Source of the DNA: Actinostola sp. cb2023
Lineage: Eukaryota > Cnidaria > Anthozoa > Actiniaria > Actinostolidae
Direction of reading: 5' to 3'
Length of the DNA: 64,000 nt
NCBI GenBank assembly: GCA_033675265.1
Contig: JAUJYZ010001107.1
Coordinates: 79,501 to 143,500, forward strand
Every line of letters starts with the position of its first letter. Positions within the stretch are counted from its first letter, which is position 1. The notes beneath the pieces were generated by a model. The model made no database searches. It was not told where the DNA came from and saw nothing but the letters and a program-made list of their open reading frames with translations. Shown piece after piece: positions 31,666-43,740 of the stretch. The position numbers and the translations under genes are program-made.

Positions 31666-33006
31666 AGTTTCTTTTTTATGTTTGCACGCGTAACAAGAAA
31701 ACCCCGTTTTTTTATAATAATGTGTGTAAATAATTGACTCACGACTCATTTCCCCCTTCCCATTTTTTCCCATTGCGGCTTGCAAAATACGCTGGGTATC
31801 TTAGTAAAATATACCTGGGGAGGGTAATCCCATACATCTTCAAGGGTATGTGCCTCTTGTAAAGGGCTAAAGGTCGGGGATAGGATAACTAATTTATCTT
31901 TTTGGTCTGGGATATCGGGATGTAGCTTTTTTGTGATCACATTTCTCGCTCCATTTGGTCTGGGATAGGGTATATATCCCCCCCCCCCCGGTTATCTATC
32001 GACTATCATATCTTATATGTTGATAAATTGCCAATGTGATAGGGTATTATTTAAGCTTAGAGCTGAAATCTTAGGTCTGAAATAGGATCAGTTTTGAGGT
32101 CAAGGCGGCACAAAAATTGCCAGGGTACCCCCTCCCCCTCCCCCCAGGAAATATTGAGTTTTGCTGCAGCTATTTCAACCTCTGAACGTGTGCGATCATG
32201 TGTCGAAACTAGCTAGCGCTAAAGGATGCTAAAGGGTATAATTTCAAGCCGAGGGCTATTTGCAATTTTTTTTGGCTTATTCGAGTAAAGAAAAAATGGT
32301 TATATTTCGATTATTAGCCGGTGAATTAGATTTTTTTTCGGAAAAGGTTGTGGATGGGGAAGGGACTTAAAATGGCAGTGTTTGCGAAACAATTGCATTT
32401 TATTCGAAAAAAAAGTATTTATACGTACCTTTTAAACTTATCCGATGAAGAGTTTAGCTGTTTAGTGTGCAAAAACTACGAAATTTGCCGGGAATTCGGG
32501 CAAGTCTAGACAAGAAAATTTTTTTTTCGAAAACTTCCCGCCAATCCCCTTGCGTGCGCAAGATTTGTATTCATGCAACAGCTGGGTGGTCGATAATAGG
32601 TATCGGAGGCACTTACGAGCCCACCGTTTATGATCAGCGGAAACTGCTTCAAAAACAAAATCGAATGGTACCATGGGATACAAGATGGATGACTGCTTTC
32701 TCTGGTCTATTTTCATGGGTATTTATCAAGGACACCAGTGGTTTTTTAGCATTTTTTTTCACCGATGTAAATGCAACATCGCGCGTAAAAGAAGAGGAAA
32801 TTGCTGCTAAATTACAAAGGTATGGGTTTTTTCATTTTATTGTTCAAAGATCGAACGAAAACTCTACATTTGTGTTCGTTGCGGCAACTAGAACATGACC
32901 CTTTGCCTTTGGTGGTTTTCCAAGATCATCTCATGCTGCAGAGAGATAATTTTTTCTTTACAAGCGGTCGATAATAGGGAATGGTCGATAATAGGTACGA
33001 ATACCT

Positions 33007-33225
33007 TAATTATTACTAGACAAACAATGAGCTTGGGCTACCCATGGTTGCTTTATACGATCATACAAACTTCAAATAAAAAGTGCATAGTGAGCAGCTA
33101 CATAAGTTATTAGTAAGTGTCTGAGGGTGAGTAAGGAAATGGTAGGAAACAAGAGTGTTCTCCTATCCCGATTATAGCTCTTGGTTATTTCAGTAGGTAG
33201 CTAATTAACAAATAGAAAACGTTTC

Positions 33226-33256
<31 letters not shown>

Positions 33257-34583
33257 GGAAGTTTGGGAGAAGTCGAGAACTATTGTGTAAAACCGAGCCG
33301 TTTTCTATTTGTTTTCTAAAATAACTACAAGGATTTCTTTCATAAAACTCCTTTATTTATGCGAGATTTTAGTGATCAAAATTTCAATTCTCCTGAAAAG
33401 CGTCAGAAATCGCCCATCATCCAATCAAATCTCACGAAAGAAATCAAAAAGGCAAAGCGACTCGACAACTTTTATCTGTGCAGTTTACTGTTTTGACACG
33501 AAAAACGATTTGAAGAATGCTATTTTCTGTCAGAAAATTACAGAAGAATGCTTGTTACACTTTGTTTTTGTATCCTGTGAACACGAAACACGAAGAAAAG
33601 TGAGAAAAGCTGAGCCGAATCACGATCAATGACGAAGAGTCGTCAAACTTTCTGAAATATTTGACATCTTGATGAATGGAGCACGAAGTCAGGTAGCCAA
33701 ATATCTACAGTTTTTGTCGTATTTTTGAATCTTTTCGTCGCTTTTCTCGACAAGAATGTATAAACGATGGACGTTTCTGAGACATTTGAAGATGTTTTTT
33801 CTCTTTGACATATTTTACTAGAGATATGAATGTTCTGGCGAACCCGCCGTGTAGCTACAAGAATCGCTCTGTTTTTACTCTTTTGTGAGTATAAATACGG
33901 CTATCTTTTCTTGATATTTTCAGTCGTACACTTGAGAAAATATAAGACTTATGTGTAGCTAAGTATAACTTACAAAATGGTTAGTATGTGATTGAGAAAA
34001 CTGAGCCGTTATATTTAGTTTTCTTCGTTATTGTGGACAGAAATAAAACATGTTTGACAACAGAAAAAAATACATTTGTGGTCAGTTATTTTTACAATCA
34101 AATCCACTGCATCGCTTCAAGGTTGTTCAAGGTCATGAACCATGTTTACATAGCCTCATATCAACATAGTAATTAACCAATCAGAGCGTGCGTTATATCT
34201 AAATTATTTTATAATACCCTATGTTTGTATTATTCTTTCTTCTTAATTAATTATATTATTGTAAATCCTGTGGTATTGAAAAAATAAATTGAATTGAAGT
34301 GATATACAATTCTTATTTTATTTTTACCATTAATCTTGTATATTATATCATTCTTTATTTCATTATTTTATTTTGTAATGCGCAGATGAAAATTATATGA
34401 TTGATATCTGCGCTATATAAATTATTACATATAAAGAAAGTCTTCATAATAGAAATATATTATTATTATTATTATTATTTATTTAACCACTAGTCTCTGC
34501 CATAATATTTTTATACTCTAAATAATAACTTTGTTATTCTTTATTTATAGTTATTACAAGTGTTTTCTGTGTTCAAGAAACAC
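33007..34583. other. non-coding AT-rich region
   Basis: No gene recognised. TGTTTACATAGCCTGATATA-like sequence occurs at about 33228 and again near 34143, followed at 34177-34215 by a CCAATCAGAGCGTGCGTTAT...TTATTTTATAAT motif, so part is a decayed repeat. TGCGCTATATAAATTATTAC at about 34411 and an ATT microsatellite at 34461-34482 resemble retroelement-type tails. Confidence 0.5.
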
Positions 34584-34585
34584 TA

Positions 34586-34805
34586 GGGAGTTTAAGATTT
34601 GCAAAACCTACGACGGGACGTCAAACGGAAGTGTCAATAACTTTTGTTCGGGGTTTCGTACATTAGAGATTTAGTCCAAGCCTAAGCCTGTGAGGTTACT
34701 TCATCCACAAGGAATACCAACTATGAAGGTATGAAACTCCGAACAGAAGTTATTTACACTTCCGGTTGACGTCGCCGTCGTAGGTTTTGCAAATCTTAAA
34801 CTCCC
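34586..34805. mobile_element. 220-bp MITE (TA duplication)
   Basis: Terminal repeats GGGAGTTTAAGATTTGCAAA and complement, continuing ACCTACGACGG. TA is duplicated at 34584-34585 and 34806-34807. Inner arms contain CGGAAGTGTCAATAACTT and its complement. No ORF. Confidence 0.85.
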
Positions 34806-35141
34806 TAGAATCTGATGAAGAACTGCACATGGAATCATTCCCAGAGTCAAGTACTGTGTTCTTGTACAGGAGTGAATAAATTGTTCTTTGGTGAGGTGTC
34901 CAGAGAGTTACCATATATGAAACCCAAGACCTTTAGCTCAAAGACAGACAAATTTTTCCAGAAGTCAATCTTAACATCTTCCTTGATTGTGTATCCTTTC
35001 CATCTTGTTAAATGATATTGTGATTTTGTAAGATTTATAATCAAAATGCAAACAATGTTATCAGTTTTATGAATTAATGAAATCAAATACAGTCAAATAA
35101 TGTGTGAAAACAATTGAAATGAAACACTTAATGTACATCAG

Positions 35142-35288
35142 GCCCCAGTTGCACGAAAGGTGAATAGCACTATCCACCGGATAAGTCCTATCCAACGGAT
35201 AAAATTTATTGGATAACTGCATCAGTTTTATCCATTGGATAAGACTTACCCGGTGGATAGCGCTATTCACCTTTCGTGCAACCCGGGC
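35142..35288. mobile_element. MITE family 2, copy 3 (CAG duplication, empty site present)
   Basis: Terminal repeats GCCCCAGTTGCACGAAAGG and complement GCCCGGGTTGCACGAAAGG. CAG is duplicated at 35139-35141 and 35289-35291. 147 bp; best-preserved copy, with the inner repeat TGAATAGCRCTATCCACCGG in both arms. The opposite palindrome arm at about 36760-36783 shows the uninterrupted target TACATCAGAAGTAC. Confidence 0.9.
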
Positions 35289-35614
35289 CAGAAGTACATA
35301 ACTAGAAGTGTCCATCTGTATAATAGATCTGTCATACATCAGATTAGAGAGTGAACTATTTTTAGAACTGAGTGCGAGTGCTCAACGATGTGTGGTGGCG
35401 TTGGCAACAGCACATACATTTCACTGCTAAAATATATTAAAAAACTGAAATTCTCTTCTATTTTGCCATTTTTCTTGCTCCTTCACGATCAAAAATGCAT
35501 AGTTTTGATGCTTATCAATGTGGATAGTAGCTGAGTGTCAAGAAAAGTTTAAATCTACTGAGAATAAATAGAAATGTCTTTGTTGTTGATGATTTTTCTT
35601 GTAACAGATTAATT

Positions 35615-36530
35615 ACTCTAGGCCGGGCACGAGTCTAAGAATACAGTTGGTATTTTGTTGTTGTTGTTGTTGGTCACCATCGCGATATGGCAGGAGACAA
35701 AGAGTGACCACAAGAGAGATTACAAATCACAAACCAATCAGGAAGCACCGGAGGTCAAGGGGCAAGTTCAGCCGTCAAAATCTCTCATCTCTCATGTAAA
35801 GATATCAGGCTGACTAGTTCCCCAAAATCTAAGTATGTTTTCTCGATTTTGGTCGTTTATACAAATTCTGAGCTGGCCGGTATTATGTTATCGAGTGCCA
35901 GGTGATTCCAAATTCTGTATGTTCTACCGAGTCACCCAACAAGTAACCAAACACTGATTTGATCACTATAATTGTTATCTCAGATCTAAACATTGAGAAA
36001 TGTGTAAGTCGTGAATACAGCTACGATGACTAAGCACAATCTGCAATCGAGTGTGACTGTGAACAAGACCACTAAAAGCTGATCTATGAGGTTTTATCAA
36101 CTGTTGACCTCTTTCTTCACAAACCTTGTTGGAGGAACTGGTTATGTCGTCTTGAGATTGTGCCGGAGAAAAACCATTTGAACAAAGTATGTCTAATACG
36201 CTTATCTCACATACAAACGCACACGCCGTTAGCGGTAGACCTACTCTAAAAGATGTCAGCGTTTTCGGACCAGGTCATTCCACGGGCTCAAAACCATATC
36301 TGAAAAATCTGAAAAAATCTTATAACAGTTTAACTTCCATTTTGTCTGGGGTGAGACTAGGAACGTGTGTCTCGGTCAGTTCATTCCTGATCTCTTCGTT
36401 CTTCACAGCTCAGTCCCTCACCGAATGGAAGGTGGAGGTCCATAAGTATGCGTCTTTCATGCTACAATGCATCTCGGTGCTCAATCGCACCAGGGCACGA
36501 GTGAACGCTTGTTAAAGCGTCTACTTGTTA
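35615..36530 (+). mobile_element. Helentron/HINE-like element, copy 2
   Basis: Left end ACTCTAGGCCGGGCACGAGT followed by a TTG microsatellite at about 35653-35672. Right end GGGCACGAGT, then stem-loop ACGCTT-GTTA-AAGCGT (about 36504-36520), then CTACTTGTTA. The plan matches the element at 11016-11835. It lies in the loop of the palindrome at 35131-36783. No Rep/helicase ORF; the 108-codon frame at 36189-36515 has no recognisable domain. Confidence 0.4.
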
Positions 36531-36783
36531 TTAGACTTCAAGTAATCAGACAAAAGTTTGAAATTTCATGCATTTTTGATCATGAAGGAGCAAGAAAAAT
36601 GTCAAAACAGAAGAGGATTTGACTGGTTTTTGAATACATTTTAGCAGTGAAATGCGAGCGCTGTTGCCAACGCCACTGAGTGCACGCTTGAACTCAGTTC
36701 TAAAAATAGCTCACTTGTGAATCTGGTGTATGAAAGATCTATTATACAGATGGACACTTCTAGTTATGTACTTCTGATGTACA

Positions 36784-37084
36784 TATATTGAACTATTGTC
36801 TGCATATAAATGATATCAAAGTACAAATGAAAGCTATGCATCAATTAAATATAACATTTCAAAACAAATGTTGAAAATCACAAACCCTCAGTAGTGGAGT
36901 TCAGCAGCTTTGATCACACAAGTATTATAATAATACTACAACTCAAGGCAGGATTTCCAAAACAGCCTTAGTAGGTAACTGAAGCTCTCAGGGATCGTGC
37001 TGTCATATAAAATTAAAATTCCAGGAGTATTCCAGGAGTATTCCAGGACCCCAAAATGATTTTTCAAGGAGTATTTGACTTAGT
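36784..37084. other. non-coding spacer
   Basis: No gene seen. It contains tandem CAGGAGTATTC units at about 37022-37050, next to the start of the split palindrome. Confidence 0.4.
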
Positions 37085-37393
37085 TTACATTTGACAAGGT
37101 TTTCGCACGAAGCAATCTCAGTCATTTTCTGGTATTTTTTGGAGTGTTATTTAGCATGAATACTATGAATAGCATGAATACTATGAATATAATTGAATAG
37201 CATTTGCTCATTATGAATTCAGCGAGATGTATTCATATACAACCCAGGGCCCGGTTGTTCGAAAGCCGATTAGCGCTAATCCAGGATTAAATCCTGGGTT
37301 AACTTTAACCCAGGATTAGATTCTGTTGCTCGAACGGCGATTAGAGTTAACCTAGGATTAAAAATAGCTAATTTAGGGTTAAAAATTAACCTA

Positions 37394-38940
37394 CAGTACC
37401 GCCTAAAAGTATTGCAACAGCTAAGAACCGCAATTGCGCCGCAAAAAGACTTCTTAAAGAGAACCGCAATTTGCGGACGTTTGCGGTTTTCTCTTGCGCC
37501 TCGGCCATTATTCATAAAAACCGCAATTTGCGTTTCACGGCATAAGACAATAGAACGCAATAATACGCAAAATTAATTGATTCACCCGCAAAGATAATAT
37601 ATTCGTTTGAGTTGAAGCTCAAATGTGCAAGGATTCCACAACAAATCAGTCGATTATTCGAAAAAGATGAAAGCACTTTATGTTTTATATGTTTTGACGA
37701 ACAAATTACGTCTGTCGTTCGCTGAAACGCGAAGTGATGACAAGTTTATGAAAATTATTCACTGACAGCCGCTCTGATCGGTCTTTAGATTTGGAATTCA
37801 TGTCTTAAGACATCTTAAAATTATACCTTATGAGGAACTAAAGTTAGGAGTATGAAGATATCGAACTTGACTTTCTCAAGTTCGTGACCGTTTCGATCCG
37901 GTTCACGCTGCACGCGTGGCTGGTGTCACACAACACCAAACCAAACTAACAAGTATCTCTGAAAAAAGTGTTTGAGAAATGTTCAGATTCATCCAGATTC
38001 CAAATAAATGTTTTTCATTTGGTAATAAAGGCCTTTGAGCAAAAAGATTTAGGATCAAACAAGTCGTTTATGTGAATAATAATATTCTCAAGAACTCACT
38101 TCGTAATCGTAAACAAACATTTCACACCTTGAGCTTGGTTATGTTTGATAGTTTGATGAGTCGTTCTCTGGTCGTTTTGATTTACCAAATGAGCAAAAGT
38201 AACCGTATCTAATGTAAAAGTTCTTTTTGAAATACATTTTGTCGCATTTCAGAGTTTATCTGACTAGTTTGTATAAAGTTCCCAAGCTTCCCGTACATTC
38301 TCACGGGTTCAACACACCATGTGTCAATCAAACTGTCTACAATTCACCAACATCGTAAATCTCGGCATTTGTGTTTTCATAAATCACAGCGTTGTGTTTT
38401 AGAGATGAAAAGTTTCAGGTTTCTAGCTGATTTAGTAATCGTTGACCGATCTACTAGTAACAGCTTGTTACTTTGGGCGAGTAAATGGACGGACTCGAAT
38501 CCTGTGGAAAAAAACCTGCACGGTCACGACAAGTCATGCGTATGTTTTTCACAGTGATTACAAAATCTATTTTAGAAGTTGCGATGTTTTATCCTCAGCC
38601 TACGACTATACCGGGAATTGCATGAGTTTCCGAGCATTACTACGAGTTCTTTGGTTGTTATTGTTGAAATGATTGAAAGTCTACATGTAACTGTAAGATC
38701 GTAGATCGACTAAAAACGCAAAGATAATTTATTCGCAATTCACGCAACTCGCACACGAACAATGAAAGCGCAAAAAGACTTCTAAAAGAAAGCGCAATTT
38801 GCGGTGTTCAGTTTTTAATGAGTTTGGACGCCATTTTGTTTTGCGGTTTCTTTTTGCGCCGCAAACCGGCCGCAAACCGCAAACCGCAAAATAAACGCAA
38901 TTGCGGTTCTTGGCTGTTGCAATACTTTTAGGCGGTACTG
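37394..38940. mobile_element. mariner-type non-autonomous element 1 (TA duplication)
   Basis: Terminal repeats of 45 bp begin CAGTACCGCCTAAAAGTATT and differ by one base between ends. TA is duplicated at 37392-37393 and 38941-38942. 1547 bp. Both ends are rich in CGCAATTTGCGG-type short repeats. No transposase ORF is recognisable (longest frame 94 codons). It interrupts the left subterminal region of Harbinger A. Internal ACACCATGTGTCAATCAAA is shared with the element at 58015-59026. Confidence 0.85.
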
Positions 38941-38996
38941 TAGCTAACGAGCAAGATTAAATATTTAATCCACGATTAAAAGCGATCAAAAACAAA

Positions 38997-39988
38997 ATGG
39001 CGGACTTGTTGTTTACTTTTCCTCGTCAAAGGCGACCGCGATCATTTAGATTTATTCCCCGTTCTTTGGAAGAATTCACTGATGAGGAATTGCGAAGTAG
39101 ATACAGGTTTAGGAGAGAGTCTTTGAGATTTATTGTGGACCTTGTAAGCGATGAATTACAACGAGAAACCAGACGAAATCATGCTCTTACCACTTTTGAC
39201 CAAGTACTGATAGCACTACGCTTTTATGCAAGTGGCAGTTTTCTCCAAGTAATCGGCGACACTTTCGGTCTTGACAAATCAACTGTGTCTAGAGCAGTGT
39301 ATGCTGTGTCAAAAGCTCTTGTGGCAAACAAATCTCGGTTCATCAAATGGCCAACCAACAATTACGAGCTTAAAGTCATCAAAAGTAGTTTTTATAGACG
39401 AGGAGGTTTCCCTGGTGTGATCGGCTGGGTTGATGGCACACTTGTCCGTATTCAAGCACCGCATGTAGATGAAAACGGATATGTGAATAGAAAAGGGTAC
39501 CATTCTATAAATGTGCAAGGCATTTGCAATCACGAAGGTACGTATCTTGAGACACGGATTACAGGTTGGTACTTCATGTAATATCCTAGACTGACACACA
39601 TACACTTGATACACAATGTATGTACTTGTTGAACATTTCAAATATGCAAATTGTGATTGATACTCTCAAAATTCAAATTGGTCCCAAGGCTTCATAATAA
39701 TCACAACATATTTGAGCTCAAACATTCAAAATATTTGATCCAGCATATTTTCCAACCAAAGTTAATATTTTATAATATTAAAATATTATAAATTTACTTT
39801 ATAATATTTATTTATCATTTACTCATAATAAAATTAATGCTTGAATCCTTAAGAAAGGATTCAAAATGATGTTTCTTTCAAGTCTTTCCTACTTTTTGAC
39901 TCCTTGAAACAATTATTATTTTCTTGAAAAGTTTTGGCTGATGATGTTAATGGGGAGGTGGGGGCTAAAAAAGTTTACTTGAGCTCAT

Positions 39989-40023
<35 letters not shown>

Positions 40024-40553
40024 GTCTCCCCCCTACAGATAAAAAGTGTAACTTTATTCTACATTAATTTTTAGGAGTGTTCACAAATATAGTTGCCCGA
40101 TGGTCTGGAAGCACGCACGATAGCCATGTCTTCAGGACATCAAGTGTATGCAACGATCTTGAGCACCACCACCATTCTTTAGAGGATGGTGTGCTGTTGG
40201 GTGATAGTGGGTATGGGTGTAGACCATATGTAATGACCCCATACAGAAATCCAATCGGTGATGCCCAAGAGGCCTACAACAATGCCCATACAAGAACCAG
40301 GGTGCTAATTGAGCAGACCTTTGGGAGATGGAAAAGGAGGTTCCATGCACTCCATTCTGAGATCCGAATGGATCCAGAAAAAGTATGCATAATTGTTGGA
40401 GCATGTGCTGTTCTCCACAACATTGCTGTACTTTTCAAAGAGCCAATGGAAGATGGGGACAACAACTGTGATGATCCCCAAGTTGAAGTATATCATGGCC
40501 CACAACAAGGTCTTTCAGTTAGAGATCACATTTGTCAAACCTTTTTTTCATAG
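38997..40553 (+). CDS. Harbinger transposase (DDE_Tnp_4), two exons, 339 aa
   Basis: Exon 1 38997-39537 and exon 2 40075-40553 join across CACGAAG|GTACGT and TTTTTAG|GAGTG to give [20 protein letters not shown], the expected conserved block. Length 1020 nt including the stop. N-terminal HTH about 65-108 ([11 protein letters not shown]). Catalytic residues: D146 in GWVDGTLV, D224 in LGDSGYGC, E260 in [11 protein letters not shown]. No stop or frameshift inside. The start ATG (AAAATGGCGGAC) is the first in frame. The intron contains a G30 run. Predicted to cut and paste Harbinger A and related MITEs in the nucleus, normally with the Myb-like partner that is broken here. Confidence 0.9.
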
Positions 40554-41290
40554 ATATCATTTATATAAATAATAATAATATTTATTTATTATTAGTTTCA
40601 AAAATAATATTGTATCTATGAAGAAAAGCATTCCTATTGACTCGAATATTGTTTTCCATCAGCAGAAATCAACTAAAAGTGAAAGATAGTCGTGCTTTGG
40701 CATTAAGTTTTGTGTTTTAACGACAAAAATGTCCTCGAAAGGCCGAAATTAATGCTAATTTTGGCAGTCCCAAGCATAATATTTTTATTTCTCAAAAATG
40801 CTACATTGAATTCTCAAAGTTGAAACTTTCTAAACTGAAAGAGCAAAGGTGAAGCTTTCCTGGAGCGTGGCGTTTTCCTCAAAGAATTAGGTACCAGATT
40901 CCGTTTTCGTACCTCAAACATTGCCCATATTTCAACGTTCCGTTCATGGCGCTCAGTACACCTTTTTATAACCAAATTTGAAATATAACTACACAAGTTA
41001 CAGAAAAATACTATAGTAGAAAAGACCAAGACACGTTTATTAAGTATGCTGAATTTCGTTGTTGTAGTGCTGGAGGTGAACACACACCGACTGTTCAAAT
41101 TTGCCTTATAATTTAGCCGGAAATTTTCAGTCATCAGGCGAGTTTTTGAAAACTGCAAATTTCTCCTAAAATAAAAATCGCTGGAACTTTTTAGTATTTT
41201 TGCCTAAAATAGGTCATCGAAAGGAATGATATGGCGAAAGAAAATTAAATTCGATTTTTTTTAGTTGACCGGCGAATCCGAATCTTACAG

Positions 41291-41557
41291 ATATCCTCTC
41301 TTAATGCTCTTGGAAACCAAGTCATCCCAGATGCGGAGACATTATCACTGAATTATCTGCCTGACAGAGCTCGTTCGTTTATCGTGCGGCCAACCCGCGT
41401 AACAAACCAGTCGCAGGTTGAGGCAAACAAATCAAATCAATCGCCTACTAAGGCACAAAATACTGATCTACCTGCGATGGTAGAGCCTACTGAGGCACAA
41501 ACAAAACCGAATAACCAATCGTGGTTAATTAATTACAAAGAGTTTTACCAAAAATGA
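41291..41557 (+). other. possible 3'-terminal exon, unassigned
   Basis: An 88-codon open stretch follows a good acceptor (CGAATCTTACAG) and ends in TGA. It reads ISSLNALGNQVIPDAETLSL then LPDRARSFIVRPTR and a Gln/Thr/Asn-rich tail with a near-repeat of EAQTKPN-like sequence. Composition looks protein-like but I recognise no domain and found no upstream exon to join. It could be an alternative last exon of the Harbinger transposase or a relic of another element. Confidence 0.25.
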
Positions 41558-42520
41558 CTAAAGCTCACACACAGGTACAGTCAGTGCTGAATATGCAGAA
41601 ATATTATATTTAACTTACTATACAGTTGGGTTGTTAATGTTTAGTGTGAATATTACTATTAGACCTTTCAGGGTCAATAGTTCAAATTGTAAGAAATACA
41701 CCATATTTTCTGCCCTGTAAATTAGAACCTGTTAAGAACCTTAATTCAGCCTGATTTCTCACTAGACACCCAATATATAAGAACCATACCATTTCAGCCT
41801 GACTTGAAAAAATACGGGTTCTTTTATGCGGGTTTTTACTGTAGTTGTAGTCATACAAAGATCTATTAAAATACCTTTGACATCTGGCGATTTTTCATGT
41901 ACACAATATCTTCATCCTTGAGTAAAATCCCAAACCAACGACCAGCAAAACCAATTACAACATCTTTTCATCTCCACAGCCTTCAAAATATTATACTCGC
42001 TGTATCGATATGTACAAATTACACCTAATTGATTCGTCTTTTTAATTTCTGTCCATTTCAACTTTTCTCAACTCTGTACAAACAATTTTCCTCCGGACAT
42101 ATTGGCCGAGTGGGATTGGAAACGAGTCAATATCCCCGTATGCACCTCCCCCCACAGGCACATTGATTTGTCCGTTCAATGGACTTCGTGGTCGCAATTT
42201 TTTGACCTATGGTTACCCTAGTTTTAATATTTTCTTTGAATGAAATTGTTGGGTTAAAAAATCTGACATCATATCAAAGGTAATGCATCAATCAATTCCA
42301 GCTGTTACCATCCCCCCCCCCCCCCCCCCCCCCGGGCATATGCATACATCCCCCCCCCCCCCTCCCTCCCCCCAGGCATACGCATACCCCAGGGATTTGT
42401 AAGGACCTGTGTCCCAGGGGCGGGGATTTTGTACAACAACGTGTTTTACTACAACTACCAGAATGCTTTATGAATTTTCTTTCTTATTTAAATTTCTACT
42501 CCCTAACGAGAATAGCAGAC

Positions 42521-42830
42521 AATAGACCTTTCTACCGATATGGCAGCCATTTTGGATTCTATTGTTTTGGCTAAAACATTATGGGATGCTCAGAGTGCAA
42601 ATGACCCAAAAACTGTACAGTGTGGAGTCGCGTCAATATATTATTTTTCTATGTCACTCTAACCATAGTGTTGTATGGCTTACTATCTACATGTGCATGT
42701 TGTGTATTGGTGTATAATTTTGTGCAAATTCATTGCTTTAAATTAGGTTTTCATGACCAAATGGTTACTAGCTTGCACCCTGGGCATCCCATAATTCAAT
42801 ATGGCCACCGTATCCGTAAAAAGGTCTATT
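42521..42830. mobile_element. foldback MITE AATAGACCTTT
   Basis: Ends AATAGACCTTTCTACCGATA and complement AATAGACCTTTTTACGGATA; inner arms ATTATGGGATGCTCAGAGTG and complement (GGGCATCCCATAAT). No ORF of interest. Confidence 0.75.
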
Positions 42831-42893
42831 TTCACTAATTATCTTACAAAAGAAAGTATGCAATTAAGCATTCTGGTATAGTTGTAATATGAC

Positions 42894-43032
42894 ATAAGAG
42901 TGCAAACCATATGTCCGTGAAACAGTACTATTACTAAATAGTGTTATCTCCATTGTTTTCTATTGTTTCATCAGTGATATTTAGTACTAATTAGTTAGTA
43001 CTGTTTCACGGACACATGGTTTGTACTCTTAT
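42894..43032. mobile_element. foldback MITE ATAAGAGTGCAAACC
   Basis: Arms ATAAGAGTGCAAACCATATG and complement ATAAGAGTACAAACCATGTG, continuing TCCGTGAAACAGTACTA. About 139 bp, no ORF. Confidence 0.8.
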
Positions 43033-43412
43033 GAAGATGTCCTATTTAAGTTTGTACCACACATGTGTAGTACATACATTGAAACCTACCGGTAGTTGGG
43101 CTCTGATTCAACTCAAATGGTTTATTAATAAAACATTTACACTCGTTAATGTACAGTACAAACAATAAAAGCATGAAACAGTACTACCTGTTTTGGCTGC
43201 AAGGAACAGTAAATTATTTCTCATTAATTCCTTGAAATGTATTGTTGGTATTTCCTATTTATGGCACATCTATCATGGTTGTAAACAAAACAAATGTTAA
43301 AACAGGTTCCTGGATTCCAGCAATTGATTAATATTGCATGATATTAACAGAAAAAAGTATTTATTTTGTAGAATGAATGTGCTATTGCATGCTTTGACAA
43401 ATGGTTAGCTAT

Positions 43413-43740
43413 ATACACCTATTTCAACTAACGTTGTCGTGTTCAAAGCAACAAGCGTCAAGCCAAGACTGAAGTGAATGCTGGTTTTGTGTTGGTAAAT
43501 TATTCAAATCAGACCTATTTTAGTGATCTAGGCATCCTCATTAAAGATTTTTTTTTATGGAACGAAGGGTGATATGCAAACGAGCATGTGAAAATGTTCA
43601 CATTTTGTAATGAGTCCTTATAGAAACAATTGTGATTTAAATAATAAATAATTATTGTCAACACATAACCAGCATTCACTTCGGTCTTGGCTTGATGCTT
43701 GTTGCTCTGAACGCGACAACGTTAGTTGAAATAGGTGTAT
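43413..43740. mobile_element. foldback MITE ATACACCTATTTCAAC
   Basis: Arms of about 95 bp beginning ATACACCTATTTCAACTAAC, with the complement at the right end. Inner arm AAGCGTCAAGCCAAGACTGA and complement. 328 bp, no ORF. Confidence 0.8.

Larger units (their letters stand above)
27287..33006. mobile_element. pogo/Tigger-type transposon (5.7 kb)
   Basis: Terminal repeats AGGTATCCGTACC and complement AGGTATTCGTACC (13 bp, one mismatch) are flanked by TA at 27285-27286 and 33007-33008. Subterminal repeats of CCTATTATCGACC occur four or more times on the left (27880-27970, and across the MITE junction at 27716) and at least three times inverted on the right (32590, 32965-32995). It carries a damaged transposase-PHD gene on the minus strand and a 43-bp tandem array. 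TA target and DDE_1-type transposase both fit pogo. Confidence 0.85.
35131..36783. repeat. palindrome interrupted by two insertions
   Basis: Left arm 35131-35520 and right arm 36562-36783 are reverse complements (shared blocks ACATAACTAGAAGTGTCC, ATCTGTATAATAGATCT, GGAGCAAGAAAAATG). The left arm contains MITE family 2 copy 3; the right arm is the matching empty site (GTACATCAGAAGTACATAAC). The loop holds a Helentron-like element. Original element type unknown. Confidence 0.8.

Noticed and set aside
42301..42420. C-rich tracts with GGGCATATGCATAC repeats as a possible G-quadruplex regulatory site.
   Set aside because: Nothing links it to a promoter; homopolymer C/G runs of this kind recur through the window and are probably repeat tails of uncertain length.
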